Shown here piece by piece: positions 1 through 7,800 of a stretch of DNA of 10,180 bases. This stretch comes from M3007 sp046155725 (GTDB lineage: Bacteria > Bacteroidota > Bacteroidia > Chitinophagales > Saprospiraceae). Numbering within the stretch: position 1 is the stretch's first letter; every line of letters starts with the position of its first letter. The stretch spans positions 1 to 10,180 of the forward strand of contig JBJXFT010000204.1 of assembly GCA_046155725.1 (NCBI GenBank), given 5' to 3'. A program made the translations under genes and the position numbers. Under the pieces are notes generated by a model. That model was not told where the DNA came from and searched no databases. It worked only from the letters and a program-made list of their open reading frames with translations.

Positions 1-2
1 TC

Positions 3-1529
3 CACACAGGGTGGAGCGGGCATGGCGGCGACAAAAATTGGGGCTGGGGCGAAACCTGCTTTGGCATCAGCGTCGCGCCCTACAATTCAGACAAAGTGCT
101 TTTCAGCGATTTCGGATTTGTCCATGTTAGCGACGACGGCGGTCTTTTTTGGAATCAGGCTTATGTTGATCATTTTTCTGATCATCCTCACGGTTCTCCT
201 ACGCCCAAGCGCGAAAACTATAAGAGCAACGGTCTAGAAAACACCACCTGCTGGCAAGTCCATTGGCACGATGACGATGAGCTTTTTGCGGTATTTAGCG
301 ATATCGGTATGATTCGAAGTGACAATGCTGGATTGGACTGGGGGTTTACCTACTCCGGAATGTCCGTCAATTCGGTCTATCGGGTGGTTGAATATCTGTC
401 AACCAGCCAGTTTTTTGCCGCAGCGTCTGGAATCCATGATATGTACCAAAGCACTCGACTTGCAGACGCTCAGTTGGATGCGAATGACGCCTCTGGTAAA
501 ATTTATTTTTCGGCAAACACAAACGGCGATACATGGGCCGTTTTTCACGATTTCGGCCACCCCGTTTTCTGGATCGCTCTCGATCACACGCAACCGCTCA
601 GCCTCTATGCAAGTGTTGTCCACTACGGCGGCGGTGGCTCCGCCATGAAAGGCGGCATTTGGCAGTGGAATGGAGCATGGACTCAACTCCCCGCTCCGCC
701 GCGTACGGAAGGCCACCCCGCCAGCATCGTGGTGTTGAACGACGGCAAAGTGGCCTGCACGTTCTCCGGGCGCAGGAATGCTGCGGGGGCATTCACCGCC
801 AGTTCGGGCGTGTTCCTTTATGACCCAGCCACCAATACTTGGGCTGACCGCAGCCACCCCGATATGTTTTATTGGACAAAAGACATTGTGATTGATCCGT
901 CCGACCCCGATCAAAATACTTGGTACGTCGGCGTTTTCAGCGGCTGGGGCGGCGCGCCGAATGGAAAAGGCGGTCTGTTCCGCACTACAGACCGAGGCCT
1001 GCATTGGACAAAACTCACTGGCTCGCAATTCGACCGCGTGACTTCATTGACCTTCAATCCGCAAAATTTGCAGAAAGCCTACCTGACCACAGAAACGCAA
1101 GGGCTTTGGGTCAGCAGCAACATGGGCGCGGCAGTGCCAGACTGGAATTTGGTGGAGAGTTACCCCTTCCGCCAGCCGGAGCGCGTGTTTTTCAATCCCC
1201 ACAAACCTTCCGAAATGTGGGTTACGAGTTTTGGCAACGGCCTCAAAGTGGCGCAGATATCTACGGCGACCCACGAAATAGCTGACTTCTCCCCTACCCT
1301 GCGCGTGTGGCCCAATCCGCTCGCGGGAGAAGTTTTGAAGATTGAATTGCTCAACGCTAATTCAAATTTTGACGGCAGCATCACCGTCAGCGATGCGCTG
1401 GGAAGGATTGTCTGGCAAGGCCAAGCAAAACCGGGCGAGCAAATGTTGCCATTGGAAACGGAAACGTGGCCCTCAGGAATGTATGTGGTGGAATGCGGGG
1501 CAGAGAGCGCATGGTTTTTCAAGATTTAG
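3..1529 (+). CDS. Secreted Asp-box beta-propeller protein with T9SS type A tail (5' end outside window)
   Basis: The reading frame is open from the left edge, so the N-terminus is missing; a GTG at 96 is an internal valine codon, because the coding pattern continues upstream (VAPYNSDKVLFSDFG). Repeated Asp-box motifs (S/T-x-D/N-x-G-x-x-W) are visible: SDDGGLFW (129-152), SDNAGLDW (318-341), ANTNGDTW (near 514-537) and TTDRGLHW (near 983-1006). Together with phrases such as VTSLTFNPQNLQKAYLTT they indicate a multi-bladed beta-propeller of the sortilin/VPS10, GH74-like or BNR type. The last ~90 residues (from about 1258: LRVWPNPLAGE, then DALGRIVWQG and WPSGMYVVE) match a T9SS type A sorting domain (Por_Secre_tail), which targets the protein across the outer membrane. 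The catalytic half of a GH74 enzyme cannot be judged here, so no substrate is proposed. The gene converges on the amidase gene, 51 bases apart stop to stop. The fold and export calls are firm; the activity is unknown. Confidence 0.85.
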   Translation, partial: HTGWSGHGGDKNWGWGETCFGISVAPYNSDKVLFSDFGFVHVSDDGGLFWNQAYVDHFSDHPHGSPTPKRENYKSNGLENTTCWQVHWHDDDELFAVFSDIGMIRSDNAGLDWGFTYSGMSVNSVYRVVEYLSTSQFFAAASGIHDMYQSTRLADAQLDANDASGKIYFSANTNGDTWAVFHDFGHPVFWIALDHTQPLSLYASVVHYGGGGSAMKGGIWQWNGAWTQLPAPPRTEGHPASIVVLNDGKVACTFSGRRNAAGAFTASSGVFLYDPATNTWADRSHPDMFYWTKDIVIDPSDPDQNTWYVGVFSGWGGAPNGKGGLFRTTDRGLHWTKLTGSQFDRVTSLTFNPQNLQKAYLTTETQGLWVSSNMGAAVPDWNLVESYPFRQPERVFFNPHKPSEMWVTSFGNGLKVAQISTATHEIADFSPTLRVWPNPLAGEVLKIELLNANSNFDGSITVSDALGRIVWQGQAKPGEQMLPLETETWPSGMYVVECGAESAWFFKI

Positions 1530-1530
1530 A

Positions 1531-1624
1531 GCTTATCCGAAAACCTCTCAGCAGTTGGCGGAGCCACGTTTACTAAACCTCTAAGGTTTAGTAAACGTAC
1601 CGTCGGGTCGGTTTTCGGATAGGC
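1531..1624. repeat. Nested palindromic element between converging genes, possible bidirectional terminator
   Basis: A perfect 15-base inverted repeat (1566-1580 with 1584-1598, three-base loop) sits inside an outer 15-base inverted repeat (1531-1545 with 1610-1624, 14 matches plus one G-T pair). Spacers are unequal: 20 bases on the left and 11 on the right. Weaker complementarity extends to about 1522 and 1633, because both flanking genes end near the same AGATT sequence. The element begins one base after the stop codon of the left gene. On the right it lies inside the amidase reading frame and provides that gene's stop codon. As RNA from either strand it would form a strong stem-loop, so it may end transcription both ways, though there is no clear run of U after the stem. 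The nested structure suggests a dispersed palindromic repeat rather than a simple terminator; that is inference. Confidence 0.7.
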
Positions 1625-2462
1625 CCCTAATCTCGAACACATCTGCATCCGCCAAAAACGGCAATTGCTGGCGGTAGGCGCGCAAGCCTTCCAGAGAAAG
1701 TTCGACGGTAACGATGTTCTCTTTCCCATCGGGAATCTGCGCGAGCGGCTGGCCTGAAAAATCAATGATGGCAGAGTCGCCCGAATACTCAAAGCCATTT
1801 CCGTCCGTGCCAGCGATGTTCACGCCAACCACGAAGGCTTGATTTTCAATAGCGCGAGCCATCAGCAGCGAACGCCAGTGGTGGGCGCGGCGGCTGGGCC
1901 AGTTGGCGACGTAAAGCAGCAAATCATACAGCCCCACCCCCGGCCCCTCCCCAAAAGGAGAGGGGAGCAACCACCCCTCTGCCCTTGAGCCGGGGCCGGG
2001 AGTGGGACTGTTTCGACTCCAAGCCGGAAAGCGCAGGTCGTAGCAAATCAAAGGGCAAATGCGCCAGCCCATCCATTCCACCGTGAGGCGTTTTTGGCCT
2101 GCGACAAAATGCTCATTTTCGGCGGTGAGCGCAAAGAGGTGCTTTTTGTCGTAATGCTCGAATTGCCCGTCAGGGCGCATGAACACGAGGCGGTTGAAAT
2201 ATTTGCCGCCATCGGCGCAGATAAAACTGCCCGTCACCGCCGCGTTCAAATCCTGCGAAATCCCTCGCAGCCAATCCACCGTCGGCCCGTCCATCGGTTC
2301 GGCCAGGTTCTCGGCATTCATCGAAAAGCCCGTGCTGAACATTTCGGGAAGCACCACGAGGTCGGTGTGGCCGCGCAGGGGCGCGAGTTTTTCGGCAAAC
2401 ATAGCGCGGTTGGCTTCGGGGTTTTCCCAGTGCAGGGAGGATTGGACGATGGATATACGCAT
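1581..2462 (-). CDS. Nitrilase-superfamily amidase, YafV/omega-amidase type, with in-frame palindromic insertions
   Basis: This is a carbon-nitrogen hydrolase. Family members of this type hydrolyse omega-amides such as alpha-ketoglutaramate or alpha-ketosuccinamate to the keto acid and ammonia (metabolite repair linked to methionine salvage and transamination), in the cytosol. The Glu-Lys-Cys triad is present: E40 in VVLPEMFSTGF, K106 in HYDKKHLF and C140 in LICYDLRFP. Other family signatures are LLLYVANWP (181-189), ARAIENQAFVVGVNIAGTDGNG (from 202) and YSGDSAIID. It starts at ATG 2462, where the family N-terminus (MRISIVQSSLHW) begins. The protein has 293 residues. Removing residues 152-178 (27 residues, inside the palindrome at 1928-2011) and the last ~15 residues (279-293, encoded by the palindrome at 1531-1624) leaves about 251, close to the usual ~255. 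The joined sequence WSRN-YDLLLYVANWP is what the family normally shows. No signal peptide is seen. The frame is intact, so it is probably expressed, but activity with the insert is untested. The exact substrate is inferred from family. Confidence 0.9.
   Translation of the reverse strand: MRISIVQSSLHWENPEANRAMFAEKLAPLRGHTDLVVLPEMFSTGFSMNAENLAEPMDGPTVDWLRGISQDLNAAVTGSFICADGGKYFNRLVFMRPDGQFEHYDKKHLFALTAENEHFVAGQKRLTVEWMGWRICPLICYDLRFPAWSRNSPTPGPGSRAEGWLLPSPFGEGPGVGLYDLLLYVANWPSRRAHHWRSLLMARAIENQAFVVGVNIAGTDGNGFEYSGDSAIIDFSGQPLAQIPDGKENIVTVELSLEGLRAYRQQLPFLADADVFEIRGLSENRPDGTFTKP
1928..2011. repeat. 84-base palindromic element inserted in frame in the amidase gene
   Basis: The whole 84 bases fold back on themselves in one register with no gaps: base 1928 pairs with 2011, and so on inward to 1965 with 1974. 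Of 38 positions, 30 are Watson-Crick pairs, leaving an eight-base loop (1966-1973). The outer ends read ACAG and CTGT. Length is 28 codons, so the frame is kept. On the minus strand it encodes a Gly/Pro/Ser-rich peptide including SPTPGPGSRAEG and LPSPFGEGPGVGL, unlike the rest of the enzyme. From memory, FGEGPGV-type peptides recur in unrelated predicted proteins of environmental Bacteroidota, which would fit a dispersed repeat; this could not be checked here. GC content is clearly higher than in the flanking gene. Confidence 0.85.
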
Positions 2463-2508
2463 GGGCGAACGTTAATTTTGAAGCAAGGTACGAAGCTGAA
2501 AACCATGC

Positions 2509-2612
2509 TATAGTCAACGCAAAGTGGTTTTGAAGAAAGGAACCGTTCAATTGGCTGAAAACCAATTTCTCTAAACCATCTAAACTTTCAAAACCACTCT
2601 AAACTGGCTATA
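2509..2612. repeat. 104-base imperfect inverted repeat in the divergent intergenic region
   Basis: The left arm (2509-2534) and right arm (2587-2612) pair in a single gapless register. The inner 12 bases are perfectly complementary (AGTGGTTTTGAA, 2523-2534, with 2587-2598) and the outer TATAG matches its partner, with mismatches between. The central part holds a short hairpin, TTGG..CCAA (2551-2564), and three CTAAAC copies (2571-2606). The 11-mer GCTGAAAACCA occurs twice (2495-2505 and 2554-2564). The right arm overlaps the spacer of the proposed promoter for the gene at 2642. This could be another palindromic element, a decayed mobile remnant or a regulatory structure. The remainder of 2463-2641 shows no ORF worth calling. 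Confidence 0.6.
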
Positions 2613-2618
2613 ACTTTG
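2586..2618 (+). promoter_or_regulatory. Bacteroidota-type promoter for the 2642 gene
   Basis: TAACTTTG at 2611-2618 is an exact fit to the Bacteroidota -7 element TAnnTTTG. A -33-like TTTC (consensus TTTG) lies at 2586-2589, 21 bases upstream. Transcription would begin around 2623-2626, giving a leader of about 16-20 bases before ATG 2642. No Shine-Dalgarno sequence is seen, which is common in this phylum. The spacer is the right arm of the inverted repeat at 2509-2612, so the repeat could affect promoter activity. Confidence 0.5.
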
Positions 2619-2641
2619 GCCGTCATTTAAAATCACTCTCT

Positions 2642-4099
2642 ATGAAATTTTTTGTCTTTTTCGCACTGCTCATCGCCAGCCAAAGTGCGATGGCCCAATC
2701 TGGTATTACATGGTCGCAAACCGCTCAGGTAGCAACCAATCAATTCGGCAACTTGCACCCGAGGGTGGCAACCGATGGATCCGGAAACCCGATGGTCATT
2801 TGGGGCAACGGCAATGACAAGCAAGTATTTTTCTCCAGATGGGCAGGGAATGGTTTTTCAGCCCCAATGAATATCAATCCTGATACCATCCCGGTTTTTG
2901 CAGCCTCTTGGGCCGGCCCTGACCTGGCGGCGCATGGCGATACGGTGTATGTGGTTTTTAAAGAAACGCCAGAGCACACAAGCGGGATTTACATCGTACG
3001 CTCGTTCGACGGTGGTGCAAATTTTTCGGCACCCGAACGGGTAGACGCCATCGGCGACAGCTTGTCAAGATTTCCTTCCGTAACAACTGATAATAGCGGC
3101 AACCCATTGGTAGCCTTTATGAAGTTCGACCCTGGATGGGGAAACGCGCGCCATGTATTGACAAGGTCCAATGATTATGGCGACACTTTTAATGCCGACG
3201 TTCTTGGCAGCGGATTTTCAGGCGGCGTTGTTTGTGATTGCTGCCCTTCTACGGTGGTCTCCTCAGGCAACACTACGGCATTGATGTACCGCGACAATTT
3301 GAACGATCTCCGCAACAGTTGGGCTGGAATCTCTTTTGACGGCGGCAACAGTTTCGCTGGGGGAATTGAAATTGACGATACGGACTGGACGATCAATGCC
3401 TGCCCATCGAGTGGCCCGGACGGCATAATCATAGGTGACCAGTTGCACGGTGTATTCATGAGTGCCGCAAGCGGCAAAACCTTGTGCTACCGCAGCCGCT
3501 CGACGCTCAGCAACATGCAAATGGAAACCATCGAACCGCTCAGCGGAAATTTTGCCGGCTTGGGGCAACAGAATTTTCCCAGAATTGCGGCCTCGGGCAA
3601 TGCCGCAGCAGTGGTTTGGAAACAGACCGTAAATGGGAACTCCCAACTCGCCGTTCAATTCACGGAAAACATCTCAAACGGTTTTCTGCCCGGCTACGAC
3701 GTGCTTGAAGCCAACAACGTGATGAACGCCGATGTCGCATTTTCTTCCAACGGTAAGGTGTATGTAGTCTGGGAGGATATGAACAGCGGAACAGTAAAGT
3801 ACAAATCAGGCACTTACAGCGTTTCGAGCCTAAGCGACCAATCCGGTATCGCAGAAACCATTCGGGTTTATCCCAACCCGGCAAAACAATCAGAACTGTA
3901 TTTCCAATTCGATGCACCAGGTGCGCCCCAAGTGGCGTACAATATTTTCAACCCGCAGGGACAACAACTGCTCTCAGGAAAAACGCAACCGATCGAGGGT
4001 ATTATGAAAGTGGACGTTTCCAGTTTGCACAGCGGGGTTTATTTTATCCGGATCAGCCATAATGGACAGATTTGTCTTCGGCAAGTGATCATAGAATAA
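2642..4099 (+). CDS. Secreted sialidase-like (BNR/Asp-box) propeller protein with CDCC motif and T9SS type A tail
   Basis: The protein has 485 residues and is complete. Residues 1-19 form a clear Sec signal peptide (KFFVFFALLIASQSAMAQ, cleavage likely after the AMA or AQ region), which fixes the start. The body carries Asp boxes SFDGGANF (121-128), SNDYGDTF (176-183) and SFDGGNSF (231-238) and repeated strand patterns such as HPRVATDGSGNPMVIWG and YVVWEDMNSGTVKYKSG, giving a sialidase-like beta-propeller. A cysteine cluster CDCCP at 198-202, followed by TALMYRDNLNDLRNSW, looks like a conserved feature of this secreted family; C254 and C282 may be partners. Residues ~402-485 (IRVYPNPAKQSELYF, FNPQGQQLLSG, LHSGVYFIRI) are a T9SS type A sorting domain. 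The arginine triad of true sialidases is not assignable by eye, so enzymatic activity is not claimed; binding of glycans or a structural role is equally possible. It is divergent from the amidase and convergent with the DUF5615 gene. Confidence 0.88.
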   Translation: MKFFVFFALLIASQSAMAQSGITWSQTAQVATNQFGNLHPRVATDGSGNPMVIWGNGNDKQVFFSRWAGNGFSAPMNINPDTIPVFAASWAGPDLAAHGDTVYVVFKETPEHTSGIYIVRSFDGGANFSAPERVDAIGDSLSRFPSVTTDNSGNPLVAFMKFDPGWGNARHVLTRSNDYGDTFNADVLGSGFSGGVVCDCCPSTVVSSGNTTALMYRDNLNDLRNSWAGISFDGGNSFAGGIEIDDTDWTINACPSSGPDGIIIGDQLHGVFMSAASGKTLCYRSRSTLSNMQMETIEPLSGNFAGLGQQNFPRIAASGNAAAVVWKQTVNGNSQLAVQFTENISNGFLPGYDVLEANNVMNADVAFSSNGKVYVVWEDMNSGTVKYKSGTYSVSSLSDQSGIAETIRVYPNPAKQSELYFQFDAPGAPQVAYNIFNPQGQQLLSGKTQPIEGIMKVDVSSLHSGVYFIRISHNGQICLRQVIIE

Positions 4100-4113
4100 G
4101 AGCCTGGCCTCGG

Positions 4114-4147
4114 AAAGAGTCGTCAAATCAGTAAAAGTCAACTCTTT
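4114..4147. terminator. Possible bidirectional terminator hairpin between convergent genes
   Basis: AAAGAGT (4114-4120) is complementary to ACTCTTT (4141-4147), which is followed by two further T on the plus strand. The stem is seven bases and AT-rich, and the loop is 20 bases. It lies in the 38-base gap between the stop at 4099 and the DUF5615 stop at 4138, extending slightly into the latter gene. Position favours a terminator, but stem strength is modest. Confidence 0.3.
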
Positions 4148-4494
4148 TTCTGGCTTGGGTTGGGGCGATTGACCCGGATTACCTTGCTCTCTATATCCCC
4201 CGCCAATTCTATCGCCTCGTGGATTCTATTTGCCAAACCTTCAAAATCAAAATCTTCTGTGCAAGCAATGATTCCGTAGTGGTACGGGTTTTGGCGATGC
4301 AAACGAAAAAAGTCCTTGCGATTGAAGGTCAGCACACTCCGACACTCGGCGATAGAGAAGTCTAAAACATTTTCGTCGGGGATCTTCTGATTGGATTGCT
4401 GCGCTTGGTGCGTTGTCAACACATCGTGTCCGAGTTGTCTAAGGCGGTCAACGACTTCCGAAGGGAAGTTCTCGTTTGCGTAGATTCTGGGCAT
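4138..4494 (-). CDS. DUF5615 PIN-like protein, putative toxin-like partner of DUF433 protein
   Basis: A 118-residue protein matching the DUF5615 PIN-like (Mut7-C-related) family in length and pattern: N-terminal strand IYANENFP (4-11), VVDRLRQLGHDVLTT (14-28), IPDENVL (38-44), RSVLTFNRKDFFRLH (52-66), YHYGIIACTEDFDF (71-84), then a C-terminal helix. PIN-like folds are metal-dependent ribonucleases when their acidic residues are present. D40 and D61 are visible, but position 7 is Asn where, from memory, relatives have Asp (ADENFP), so catalytic competence is uncertain. The ATG at 4494 lies two bases beyond the stop codon of the DUF433 gene, so the two are translationally coupled, the order common for this pair (antitoxin-like gene first). 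Family assignment is good; a toxin role is inferred from context. Confidence 0.8.
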   Translation of the reverse strand: MPRIYANENFPSEVVDRLRQLGHDVLTTHQAQQSNQKIPDENVLDFSIAECRSVLTFNRKDFFRLHRQNPYHYGIIACTEDFDFEGLANRIHEAIELAGDIESKVIRVNRPNPSQKKS

Positions 4495-4496
4495 AA

Positions 4497-4826
4497 CTAT
4501 GCTTCTTCGTTTTCACGGATTTCAAAGTCAATTTCTTCATGAAAAGCCAAGTAGTACGCCCAAGCGTTGTTCAAATCTTGCTGGCGGAGGGTCGGGTAAT
4601 TGGCCAATAGCGCCTGGTCGGCGAGTCCCATTTTTTTGAATGAAACCAAGGTGCGCACAGGAATTCGTGTGCGGATAATGCAGGCGACACCCCCGCAGAC
4701 TCCGGGGGTTTTCTCGATGCCCGGAAACTCGCTGCCAAAAACACCCGCTATTTTCTGAAACAACTGGGTTTTTTCGCCAGACGACATTTTAGGAATCAAA
4801 GCCTCCGCTTGTTGAAGAGCAGTCAT
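4497..4826 (-). CDS. DUF433 domain protein, putative antitoxin-like partner
   Basis: A 109-residue protein. Residues ~1-35 form a helical N-terminal extension (MTALQQAEALIPKMSSGEKTQLF has the alternation of an amphipathic helix). The DUF433 core follows: IEKTPGVCGGVACIIRTRIPVRTLV (about 37-61) then GLADQALLANYPTLRQQDLNNAWAYY, a winged-helix-like fold seen in antitoxins of the VapB45-like group. The acidic tail FHEEIDFEIRENEEA is typical of the family. It probably binds the downstream DUF5615 protein and the operator. It starts at ATG 4826 with a promoter-like element just upstream and ends two bases before its partner. It is 69 bases downstream of the giant SprB gene on the same strand, but having its own promoter-like sequence suggests separate expression. 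Confidence 0.8.
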   Translation of the reverse strand: MTALQQAEALIPKMSSGEKTQLFQKIAGVFGSEFPGIEKTPGVCGGVACIIRTRIPVRTLVSFKKMGLADQALLANYPTLRQQDLNNAWAYYLAFHEEIDFEIRENEEA

Positions 4827-4845
4827 GGGAAAGATATTTTTCTTG

Positions 4846-4874
4846 CAAAATTAGGGCTTTTCTTTTGACACAAA
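4846..4874 (-). promoter_or_regulatory. Possible Bacteroidota promoter for the DUF433/DUF5615 pair
   Basis: On the minus strand TAATTTTG (plus coordinates 4846-4853) fits the -7 consensus TAnnTTTG, and TTTG (4871-4874) may be the -33 element. The spacer is 17 bases, slightly short. The ATG at 4826 lies 19 bases further on. A short palindrome CCCTTGAGGG sits just upstream (about 4877-4886) and could terminate or help terminate the preceding giant gene, but its stem is very short. Confidence 0.4.
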
Positions 4875-4895
4875 ACCCTTGAGGGCACAACAGCA

Positions 4896-7800
4896 TTACC
4901 GCACCAGTGTAACATCCCCTTTCAGCAACTCCCGGTAGCCGTCCAGATACTCCGCCTCCAAAAGCCAGACATACACGCCGGGGTCGCAGGGCTGGCCTCT
5001 GAACGAACCGTCCCAACCGCGCGCCGTGTCGTTCACCGAGAAGTTTTGGTCCTCGTAAATCAATTCCCCCCAACGGTCAAAAATTTTGAAAACCAACACC
5101 TCGCGCACCTGTCGGCTCTTGCCGTGCACCACCAGCAGGTCATTTTCAAAATCGCCGTTCGGCGTAAATCCCGTGGGCACGTACACCCCGCGCGGCTTCT
5201 CCACCGTCACTTTTATTTCGGCTTCGCCGACGCAGCCGTTCTCGTCCGTGACCTTCACGCGGTAAGTGTTGGAATAAACGGGCTTCACCCAAACCTCCGC
5301 GCAGTCGGGCAAGTCCGCGCAAGTGAAACTGTCCACCAGCGCACTCCGCCATTCAAAATCAGTAATGCCCACCGCATTGTTCACCGTAGGCGAAAGCAAA
5401 AGGCTGTCGCCGAGCGTCAGCGTCGTGTCAATGCCCACCGACACCAGCACTTCGAGCGGTTGGCCAAGCGTGGCCGAAGCATTGTTGATGCAACCCTTCG
5501 CGTCGCGCACCTGCAAAACGTAATCGCCCGCGCCCAGCGCGATGAACACGCTGCTGCCCCCGAAAGGGCCATCGTTCAGGCTATATCGGAAAGGCATTTC
5601 GCCGCCTGCCACAAGCAGGCGGATGCGCCCATCTTGCCCGCCAAAACATTCAGGTTCAATCGTCTCCACCGAAACGGACAGCGCATTGGGCTGTGCCACC
5701 ACCACCGAACCGGCTACGGTGCAGCCATTTTGGTCGGTCACTTCCAGCGCGTAATTGCCGGGGCCGAGGTCGCGGATTTCGGCCGTCGCCGCGCCGTTGT
5801 CCCATTGAAAACCATAGCCTGCCGTGCCGCCCGTCACCGTCGGCGTCACCACGGCATTGCTGTCGCCGGCACAAATGAGCGGTTGGATTTGGAACGAAAG
5901 CGCAAGCGGTTCCGGCTGTTGCACATCGACAGAAACCACCGCCGTGCAGCCCTTCGCATCAGTGGCCGTCACGGTGTAAGTGCCCAACGCAAGGCTGTCA
6001 ATCTGGTTGCCCGTCTCGTTGTTGCTCCATTCAAAACCAACTGCGCCCACTGCATTTTGAACGCTGGCCACCGAAATGGCGCCATCCGAAAGCCCAAAGC
6101 AGCTGACATTTTCCACCGCCAATTGCAGGGTCACCGCAGCCGGCTCGAGTACGCCGAAATGGAGAATTCCCGTGCAGCCTTGAAAGTCAGTCACCGTGAG
6201 ACTGTAACTCCCCGCCGCAAAACCGCTCACCAATGTCGAGTCCGGCGCGCCGGGCAAACTCCATTGATAATTGTATTGGGTGGAATCCCCCATGCCCAAT
6301 CCGCCCTCCAGGAGGGCCACGCCCACCACCCCGTCGGCATAGCCAGCGCAGGTGGGAGGCGCATAAGCAACCCTCAATTCTATACTGTCCAATTGTTCGA
6401 TGACCACAAATTGCGTCCCCGTGCAGCCCTTCATATCGGTAGCCGTCACGGTGTAAATCCCCGTGGAGAGGTTCGACGCGCCGCCGCCCATTTGGCCGTT
6501 GCTCCAAAAAAAATTGAAAGGCACGCCATTGCCGCCCGTGGCCGAAACGGAAGCCTCCCCGTCGGTTCCGCCCCAGCAAGCGAAGCGGGTTTGGGTGGCA
6601 GTCACGATTACCGCAAGGGTGGGTTGGCCGATGGTGGCCGTGGCGGTGGCCGTGCATTGGTTGGCATCCGTGACCGTCACGAAAAATGTTCCCGCCGCCA
6701 AATTCGAAATGGTTTGGGTCGTGCCCGCCGCGCCCCAACTGTATGTGTAGGGTTCTACCCCGCCCATCGGGACAGCTGTTGCCGAGCCGTCGCCGCCGTT
6801 CAAGCAAGTCACGTTGGTGTGCGTGGTGCTGACCGTGAATAGAGACGGTTCGGTCACGCCCGCAGAAGCCGTGGTGCTGCACCCGTTCGCGTCAGAAACC
6901 GTTACGGTGTAATTCCCTGCTGGCAGATTTTGCGCCGTGGCAGTCACTTGCGCGTTCGCGTCGTTCCACAAAAAAACGAGGGGCGCAGTGCCGCCCTGCG
7001 CCGTCACCGTCACCGAACCATCGGTTCCGTCAAAGCACGAAACGTGTTGAGGCATCATGCTTGCAATCGAAATTGCTTGCGGGCAATCCAGCGTGACGGT
7101 GTAGTTTTTCACACAGCCAACGGCATCCGTGAGGGTCAAAAAATATTGGCCGCAAGGCAAATCCTGAAGGTCGGCAGCAGTGCCGCCATTGCTCCAAAGA
7201 TATTGGTAGGGCGAGGTGCCGCCCGATATTTGGGAATCAATCGAGCCATCTTGAAAACCCGAACAAGTGGGCGGCGTTCCGTCAAAATGTGCGTCAATCG
7301 GCACAGCTGCGTCAATGACAACTTGAGCAATTTCCGTGCAGCCGTTGGCATCTTCCACCGTGACGCGGTAAGCACCGGGGCAAAGATTCGTGGCCGTTTG
7401 CACGCCGGCTGGAATCGAATTGTCTTCCCAATCAAATTGGTAGCCCCCTACCCCACCCGAAGGATTCACCGTGGCTTGGCCGAGGCAATCGCCCGCGCAT
7501 ATTTCGCCCGATACGTTGACGAAATTGACCAGCAGTTCGGGCGGCGAAGTCACCGTCACCGCAGTTTGCACCGTGCAGCCATTCCCATCCGTCACCGTCA
7601 CATTGTACGTTCCTGCGCTGAGGGCGAGGGCTTTTTGCAGCATTTGGCCCGCAGGGTCGTCCCATTGATATTGGTAGGCGGGCGTTCCGCCGGAGGCGAA
7701 AACCGTGGCCGTCCCGTTGTTCCCCCCAAAGCAAGTAGCGAACTGCGATTGGGTGCTGTCAATCAAAAACATCGGAGGCTCCAAGATTTGCACAAAAGTC

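Noticed and set aside
399..1028. 209-residue minus-strand open frame opposite the first propeller gene
   Set aside because: The plus-strand frame has clear Asp boxes and a T9SS tail; the antisense frame shows no family features.
1526..1798. 90-residue minus-strand frame overlapping the amidase 3' end
   Set aside because: It is an out-of-frame reading of the amidase and the palindromic element; the amidase frame carries the family motifs.
2170..2565. 131-residue minus-strand frame running through the intergenic region into the amidase gene
   Set aside because: Out of frame with the amidase and without recognisable features; its N-terminal part is the inverted-repeat region.
4689..4709. ACCCCCG..CGGGGGT hairpin followed by TTTT on the plus strand, inside the DUF433 gene
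   Set aside because: It coincides with the conserved TPGVCGG codons, and no plus-strand transcript is expected there; it is probably a by-product of coding sequence.
5046..6842. 598-residue plus-strand open frame opposite the giant gene (and a similar 432-residue one at 6930-8228)
   Set aside because: Arg/His/Ala-rich low-quality translation with no recognisable domain; it is antisense to an unambiguous SprB-repeat coding frame and open because of that gene's codon usage.
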